The notes below the pieces were generated by a model that saw nothing but the letters and a program-made list of their open reading frames with translations, was not told where the DNA came from and made no database searches. A stretch of DNA of 64,000 nucleotides from Sternotherus odoratus. Its lineage: Eukaryota > Chordata > Testudines > Kinosternidae. The translations under genes and the position numbers were made by a program. Positions 58,276 to 64,000 of the stretch are shown here, piece by piece (within the stretch, counting starts at the first letter, position 1; each line of letters opens with the position of its first letter). The stretch is from NCBI GenBank assembly GCA_032164245.1, contig JAVMKO010000002.1:58003840-58067839 (forward strand). Direction: 5' to 3'.

Positions 58276-59413
58276 CTTCTAAACAGTCTCAGGAAACCAA
58301 TATTTAAGGCACACAAAAATCACAAGTCACATCTGAAAATCTTAGCTTCAATGTGGCCATCTTATCTCTAAATGGACGGCAGTGTTTTACCAGCCATACG
58401 GGTTTGAAAACACACGACTGTAATCAATGGCAAAACTCCCACTGACTGCAGCAGGGTTAGGATTTGGTCCAAAGTTAGTAAACTTCAAAACCAACAATAA
58501 TAATGCCATGACTTCGCACAGTCTTCACATTCAAATAAAAAGGGAATTAGCAGTTCTACATTTTTAGAAGCAAAAACCGGGCCTGGACTTTTAACTCCAG
58601 CCTCTCCCATTGCTACTAACCTTTATGCCAGTGTAGTGTGCAGTTTCTCTAAATACAATAGAAACGCTGCTACTTTGAAGATAAGCCCTCGCAGTTAGCT
58701 TAAAACAATAATTCTGTACTTTCATTCCTGTTTCTGGATTTATTTTAAGTATTCATATAAAACGTCAGAGAACCTCATAGCAGCCAGATCAGTTTGTATA
58801 AAAATCGACTGCCTGTTTGTAGTATATTACAGGCTATATTTGACACAGGAAAGCATTTAATCATATCAGCACACCACACCCAACTTTGTAAATGCCTTAT
58901 AAGCTAGATTTATCACCATGAACTTGAACGGGATAGAGACAAGTAATAATGAATAGTGCAGACCCCTTCTGAGGAGTCAGGGTTAAAAGTGGACTATCCA
59001 CACAGTACAAGTGCCAAACTAAAGGTTCGTCAGCCATATTATGTAACTATCAGCAATATAGAAACAAATGACCCAATTCTCTCAATTTGTGGGGATGTGA
59101 ATGAGGATTGAGTAAAAGAGAGAATACACACAATTATGGAGACTCTCTCCTTTTGATTATTTTAAATCCATGATCTCCTTCTCTTACTTACATAGCAGTA
59201 CTGCAAACCTTATACATTCAAAAATAATCACACAAAAAACAGACACAAAAATCCTGAGTTTAGTTGAACAGTCATGAGTTTTGATTAAACGTTTCTTTTG
59301 GGCCTACTTTCTGATTGTGAGCACTCAGGGGGATCTTCCCCTTTTTTTTTTGAACATGTGCATTTCAGGAGAGAACCTGAAATACATAATACACATACAA
59401 GGAGAAGGGGAAA
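58276..59413. other. unique AT-rich DNA
   Basis: Nothing recognisable. Confidence 0.5.
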
Positions 59414-59748
59414 TAGGGTTGCCAACTTTCTATTTGCAGAAAGTCAAATGCCCTTGTCCGGCCCACCACCCCCTCAGCTCCCATTGGCCGTAGTTCCTGG
59501 CCAATGGGAGCTGCTGAACTGGCGCTGGGGGGTGGGTGGCAGCATGCACATCTCCCATGGTGGTCCCTCTGCCTAGGAGCCAGGGGGAGATGCCAACAGC
59601 TTCCCAGGAGCTGCGCGGAGCCAGGTATGAAGCCTGCCTGCACCATCAACCAGATTTTTAATGGGGCCCGATCAGTGATGCTAATCAAAGCTGCTAGGGT
59701 CCTTTCCAACAGGCATTCCGGTCAAAAACCAGATGCCTGGCAACCTTA
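59414..59748. mobile_element. DNA transposon-like repeat with GGTTGCCA ends
   Basis: The left end TAGGGTTGCCAACTTTCTA is inverted at the right end TGCCTGGCAACCTTA. Inside, CAGCTCCCATTGGCC (59475-59489) and GGCCAATGGGAGCTG (59499-59513) are perfect inverted repeats nine bases apart. GCTAGGGTCCTTTCC and CCGGTCAAAAACC sit near the right end. Flanks AAGGGGAA and AAGTGGAA resemble a worn 8-bp duplication but do not align exactly with the ends, so the superfamily is uncertain. Short frames across it are not genes. Confidence 0.6.
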
Positions 59749-60412
59749 AAGTGGAAGCTCCATCTTTTACTACTGACTGATGGGCAGGATGCTTCCCCAG
59801 CACCTCTTTGTACCCACCATCTTCCTCACCCCAACCCTAGGGACTGCCCCTGCTCTCTTCCCAGCTACCTCCACTGCTCCTGTGTCTGCCCTCGGCCAAC
59901 TGCCTTCCCCAAATACTGTTCCTTTTCCATTCCCCTGCCCTTGTAGTGGATCCCAGCAAGAGTGGAGGAGGGGGAGAGGCAATTGGGCAGGAGATGGCAG
60001 AGCACATGATCTTGGGATCCTTTCTGCTCTTCCTGTCCCCACCACTCACCTTTGCTGCTTTCCAATGCAGCACTATACGGGGAATAAAGGGGGTGAGTAG
60101 GACCTGCCTCTGCAGCTGGACCACAGCAGCCTTGCTGCCCACCCCACCCCATCAGCTGCTTCTTTCCCTCTCTGGGCAACTAGCACAAGAGATTATAAGG
60201 CTCAGCCCAGACTAGCGGCCTCTGCTGGTGGCAGTCTGAACTACACTCAACATCAGCTGGTCTCCAACAGAAGGTGTGATCTCCTGGCCAACAAGGAAGG
60301 CCCATCAACACCAAATGGACTAGTGTGGAACATTAAAGAGGTCAAAAGATTCTTTACTCTTTCTCCCCACTCCTGAAGTGGAATCATGCCAGTGAACTCT
60401 TCCCATCAGCTG
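59749..60412. other. no recognised gene; GC-richer
   Basis: Six open frames of 89-106 codons overlap on both strands at 59770-60215, which argues against any being a gene. Confidence 0.45.
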
Positions 60413-60413
60413 A

Positions 60414-60560
60414 GCCCTGGTCTACACTATAGATGTATGATGGTATAAATATGTTGCTTAAAAATAAGCTCTCCTGTCAGCATAGGTAGTGTCTTAGAAA
60501 GAGCTACAGTGGTACAGCTGCAGCGCCGGAAGTGAAGGCAAGCCCTGAATTTGCAGCTCA
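60414..60560. mobile_element. Harbinger-like MITE, left end
   Basis: GCCCTGGTCTACACTATAG, preceded by TGA, matches the left end of the family at 34122. GCTACAGTGGTACAGCTGCAGCGCC at 60502-60526 matches its internal part. No right end is seen. Confidence 0.55.
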
Positions 60561-61409
60561 GAGCCGAAGTGGGGAAAAGAATAAAAACCTCACAATGAGG
60601 AGGAACTGTATCTTTATGGAATTCTGAGGAGCAAGTTTTCTAGGCATAAGGAAGAGAACCCCAGTGCTTAGCCCTAAAGGACATATAGAGCTTGTTTATC
60701 ATAGAAGCTTCTATTACCCTTTGAAGCTTAAGATTGTACCTCATTTGTATATGTATGTTCACCTGCTTTAACCTTGTAAATAACTCATTTCCATTTCCTA
60801 TTTAATAAATCTGTATATAGTTAGTTAAAGGACTGGCTACAAGTGTTGTCACTGGTGTGAGATCTAAGATTCAATTGACGTGGGGTAAGTGACTGGCCCA
60901 TTGGGGCTGAAAGTAACCTGGCTATTGCTGAGATTCCTGACGTAAGGGACCATACATCACAAATATGTGCTTAGCTGGGTGGAAAGACATATCGAAGTAC
61001 TGTGACTCCATGTTAAGGGTGTTCTAGTGCCAGAGTTTACACAAGATAATTGGTGAAATCTAAGATGGAGCAGCATAAAGGGGCTCTGATGGCCTGGATC
61101 TCCCCAGGACAAGAAATGAGTCCAACAATCATAAAGCTACCTTCTGAAGACCAGGTGTACCAGACATGCTGTAGGAGGGCAGGAAGTGCACAGCGGGTGC
61201 AGGGTCACAGCACAAAATGCAACAAAGGTTCCAGGCAATGCTGCACAGGGCAGCCACAGGAAGCTGCCCTGTGTCCCCACAAGTGTCTGAATTACCCTTG
61301 GGGCCACAAAGGAGCCCAAGATCATTAGGACACAAAATTGCTTAAGACCTCTTTAGCCCCTCCACCTCTTCTCCCCCAGGCTAGGAGTTTGATGCTGTGC
61401 CTCTCACAC
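60561..61409. other. unique sequence
   Basis: Overlapping frames at 61050-61335 lie on both strands and carry no recognisable domain. Confidence 0.45.
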
Positions 61410-61437
61410 AGAAAATGTGTATTGTGTGCTTTTACAC

Positions 61438-61443
61438 TTTAAT
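61438..61443 (-). promoter_or_regulatory. candidate poly(A) signal ATTAAA
   Basis: Read on the minus strand, GCATTAAAGTG is followed about 20 bases on by a GT-rich stretch (TTTTCTGTGTG, plus 61405-61415). It lies about 290 bases beyond the stop of the candidate terminal exon. The hexamer is common by chance; its position relative to that frame is the only reason to list it. Confidence 0.25.
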
Positions 61444-61728
61444 GCAGGGGACAGAGGTGTTACATCGGACATCCTTTCTTCAGAACAGTCAATATCCATT
61501 TAAATTACATAGATTTTAACAAACAGTAAACACTCCAAAAAATTTCAAACAGTGACTCAAACTCCTTTCCCCTCAGTTGCTCAGCTTTCACTCTTATGGT
61601 GACATTGTTTCACTAGGTCCTGCAAGACTCTGATTAGAAGATCAGGTCTTGTCTTCAATATAAAAAACAAGCGAGGAGGGGTGGGGGGAATGTACATGAA
61701 AAGATCTCAGGTCTTTTTTTTATACACT

Positions 61729-61952
61729 TTAAAAACAGAGAACACGTCCAATTATTTTTCTGCTTTGTAGGTCACCTTTCACTGAACCAGACTCAAACAG
61801 TTGTGAGCCGTCCTGGTCCGTTGGGTTGTAGAGATATGCCAAAAGTTTTCTTCCTCTCCCTTGGGTTGGATATAAAGGATTCCTATCTTCATAACTGGCA
61901 TTCTTGTTAGATGAGATCATTTTGTAACTGATACAGCAACATACTATGAATC
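61729..61952 (-). CDS. candidate terminal coding exon (speculative)
   Basis: I do not recognise a family. On the minus strand an open frame follows a possible acceptor (GTTTGAACAG, exon starting at 61952, intron phase 1). It begins FIVCCISYKM, continues NASYEDRNPLYPTQGRG and LLAYLYNPTDQDGS, and stops at 61729. The order of a hydrophobic start, a basic step and then a polar tail would fit the end of a membrane segment and a cytoplasmic tail. No repeat I know covers it, and an ATTAAA signal lies downstream. Against it: the acceptor tract is purine-rich, the frame is short, and no partner exon is evident at 62-64 kb. It may be chance. Confidence 0.2.
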
Positions 61953-63655
61953 CTGTTCAAACACCACTAGATAGCTTTTATTCTTTTTTTGCTACCGTGT
62001 AAACATGAAGCTTATAAGCCACAACGTGAAGAAATGTCTTAAAAATAGACTAGCCTACATTGGTAAGGTAAGGTTACAAGAGATATTTTGCTATTCTTAG
62101 CCACTGAATTCCATAGGTTAATTATCAACATACAAAACTCCAAGGAATTCAGTTCCACAGTGAGCTATAAGAGATGAATTCTAGAATGGTGTAAAAATTT
62201 GTAATAGTAATGGTCTCTTATTTATTCTTGCTGGTAACAATCAGTATAGCAGCAATAAAGAAGACCATTGCATTGTTTACTGTTCCTAAGTAGAAGCCCA
62301 AGTGATCTCCTATCAGAGGGTCTTAGAACAAGATGACACCTTACGTGCTTTATGTGTGGCAATACTAAAGTAGAAAGAGAAGTGGATTTGTTAGTTTACA
62401 TTGAGAAGTTGGAAATACAAGCACTGCTTGTGGGCCCAACTAAGTTACAAAATTTGGATCTGGGTTTCGTAGACCCGCTAATACCGGTTCTTCCAATTAG
62501 GGTTCTGAACCAGCCTACTATACCGAGGGGCTCTATTCTATCCTCAAATTTCAATCCCGATTCAGGGCTAGGTTTTGAGAATCCGCAAATACTGGGATAT
62601 TTGAATAAAGGGCTCTGGACCAAGCTAGTGTAAGGAGAAGGTCCGGTTATGCAATTGGGATTTGGGATTTGTACCCAACCCTCTAAAATGTCCCAAGGTT
62701 GTTGATATTCAGAGTTATAATTTGATCCCATTTCTAATCAGGATGAGTATTCAAACTGGATGAAGAGACACAAAAGGCAGAAACTCCACACCTGCTTCTC
62801 AGTACTAATCAATCAACTAATCTTGGGTTATACTGGATTACATTCAGACATTCTCATCATGCCGATCTTCTTAGCCCTCTCCAGCTATGTATCTTCCTTC
62901 CTATAGAGACCCACGTTAGGTGGCTACACAGGAGATGACCCTCGTCTCTCTCCAGGATTTATTAAATATTTTTCACTTTCATGCTACCTGGGGTCAAACA
63001 TTTCATTCAAATATTATTTATAGTCTGTTCCTAATTTTTTCCTCAATCACCTGATAAGGCATGTTTAGAATTACAAGTTAGTGACTTTATAACAACTCAG
63101 CCGCTAATCTATACTGGCTTGTACTTGTCCTACCAGCAGATGTGGCTCTAAGAGAAACAAATGGAGATTATTATTTCCCCAGTTATGCACATAATCCCTT
63201 AATGGGGTTTAATTTAACTATTCTGCAAGTTTATGAGCTGAATAAGGTAGAGATCAGAGAGCGCAACTTTGTGAGCAAAAATATCTGTATTTTAGCAGCC
63301 TTGGATCTGCCCCCCCCGTGACCCCAGTATCTGAGTGCCTCAGATTTCTTTTTTAAATGTTGTCCTCACCACTCACTCCCCTGTGAAGTATTATTAACTA
63401 TTAGATTAGGAGCTGAAGCAAAAAGAGATTTTGTGCGCCATGTCATGCAGCAGTCTAGGACTGAGCAGAAACCTGAAGCCCATTCTCCTGGAGCCCAGAT
63501 TAGCATCCAAATCACTGGCCCATCCTTCCTTAGGAAAAGAGTATCTGGAAATTTTGAACCTCTGGCCATTTGCATACAAGATAGGAAGCTTTCCACTCAA
63601 CCACCAATCTTCTGCACAAAGCTATGACAGCACCTTTGGCTGCCATGTTGACAAA
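61953..63655. other. no recognised gene or repeat
   Basis: Frames at 62352-62633 (+) and 62396-62731 (-) overlap almost fully, so at most one could be real. GGTTCTGAACC, CCGGTTCTTCC and TTGGGATTTGGGATTTG phrases give this stretch a repetitive look, but I cannot assign a family. Confidence 0.4.
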
Positions 63656-63659
63656 TACT

Positions 63660-63936
63660 GTTCCACTATTTCCTTGTGCTTAGCCTGTAGTCTTTTATCT
63701 TATACTTAGATTGTACACTTCTTTGCAACAGGCAAGCTTTCTATCCTCTCCAGTTGGTGTAATAGATTCTACCTGACCCTGGTGGATGATGACCTGGCCC
63801 CAGCTATTTGTGCCTTTGTCACCATCTGGATGGACTAATGGAGTGCTATACACCTGAGCATGAAAACTTCAGGCTTCATGAAATTCCAACTAGTACAGAA
63901 CACTGCTGTGCATCTCCTCAGCAACACAGTCTATCG
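63660..63936 (+). mobile_element. L2 LINE fragments
   Basis: TAGTCTTTTATCTTATACTTAGATTGTACACTTC (63688-63721) resembles the L2 3' end. Then 63775-63930 translates with frame slips as LAPAICAFVTIWMD and FHEIPTSTEHCCASPQQH-like sequence, corresponding to the L2 ORF2 C-terminal order A(I)HAFVTSWIDYCNAL and LQLVQNAA.LL.NT. Two fragments in tandem, or one rearranged copy, would explain the order. It is interrupted by the hAT element at 63937. Confidence 0.6.
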
Positions 63937-64000
63937 CAGGGATGGGCAAACTTTTTGGCCTGAGGGCCACATCGGAGTTCAAAATTGTGTGGAGGGCCGG
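63937..64000. mobile_element. hAT-type element, left end, cut by window edge
   Basis: CAGGGATGGGCAAACTTTTT, then GGCCTGAGGGCCACATCGG, matches the inverted right end of the 57017-57708 element. Only the first 64 bases are inside the window, so the target duplication cannot be tested. Confidence 0.85.

Noticed and set aside
62352..62731. 111-codon (-) and 93-codon (+) frames
   Set aside because: They cover the same bases on opposite strands, without splice support or recognisable domains. The phrase repeats suggest an unnamed repeat.
1..64000. CRISPR array, operon or prokaryotic mobile element
   Set aside because: There are no regularly spaced direct repeats with unique spacers and no tightly packed ORFs. 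The repeat families are vertebrate.

Overview
The window is vertebrate nuclear DNA in which I find no intact protein-coding gene, RNA gene or CRISPR array. The repeat content suggests a non-avian reptile, most likely a turtle (inference). It combines CR1 LINEs ending in ATTCTATGA-type or TTCTTATG-type tandem tails, old L2 and MIR/CORE-SINE copies, many hAT and PIF/Harbinger-like non-autonomous DNA transposons, and a foldback repeat built around GTGTTAGTCTG and CGAAAGCTTATGC. The density of stop codons, the repeats and the lack of splice-linked ORFs fit intergenic or long intronic sequence.

Layout. 1-6.6 kb: a microsatellite, a MIR relic, an L2-like tail, then a long broken CR1 LINE (about 1255-4485) with endonuclease and reverse-transcriptase relics. 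That CR1 is interrupted by a 260-bp MITE (1714-1973) that can fold into a long hairpin. 6.6-20 kb: mostly unique AT-rich DNA with foldback elements, an old CR1 (about 10200-11525) carrying a younger CR1 3' end, a minus-strand CR1, and a Harbinger-like MITE (18169-18385) inside an L2 copy at a duplicated TTA. 20-35 kb: foldback MITEs, three foldback retroposon copies, two hAT elements (24335-24521 and 26691-27151) with perfect 8-bp target duplications, and several Harbinger-like elements. 35-53 kb: sparse unique DNA with three more foldback retroposons, a small hAT and a tRNA-derived SINE. 53-60 kb: the richest repeat cluster. It holds a minus-strand CR1 with an open 258-codon reverse-transcriptase C-terminus, a 2.1-kb hAT-like element containing a nested plus-strand CR1 and minisatellites, and further hAT elements. 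60-64 kb: a MITE end, mostly unique DNA, then L2 fragments interrupted at the right edge by a hAT element.

The only possible host coding sequence is a speculative terminal exon on the minus strand (about 61729-61952, with an ATTAAA signal at 61438-61443).

The most interesting signal is the foldback retroposon family at 21821, 32705, 33555, 37928, 40521 and 49300. Five copies carry 9-13 bp flanking direct repeats. The two inverted arms of a given copy share arm sequence that differs from other copies.
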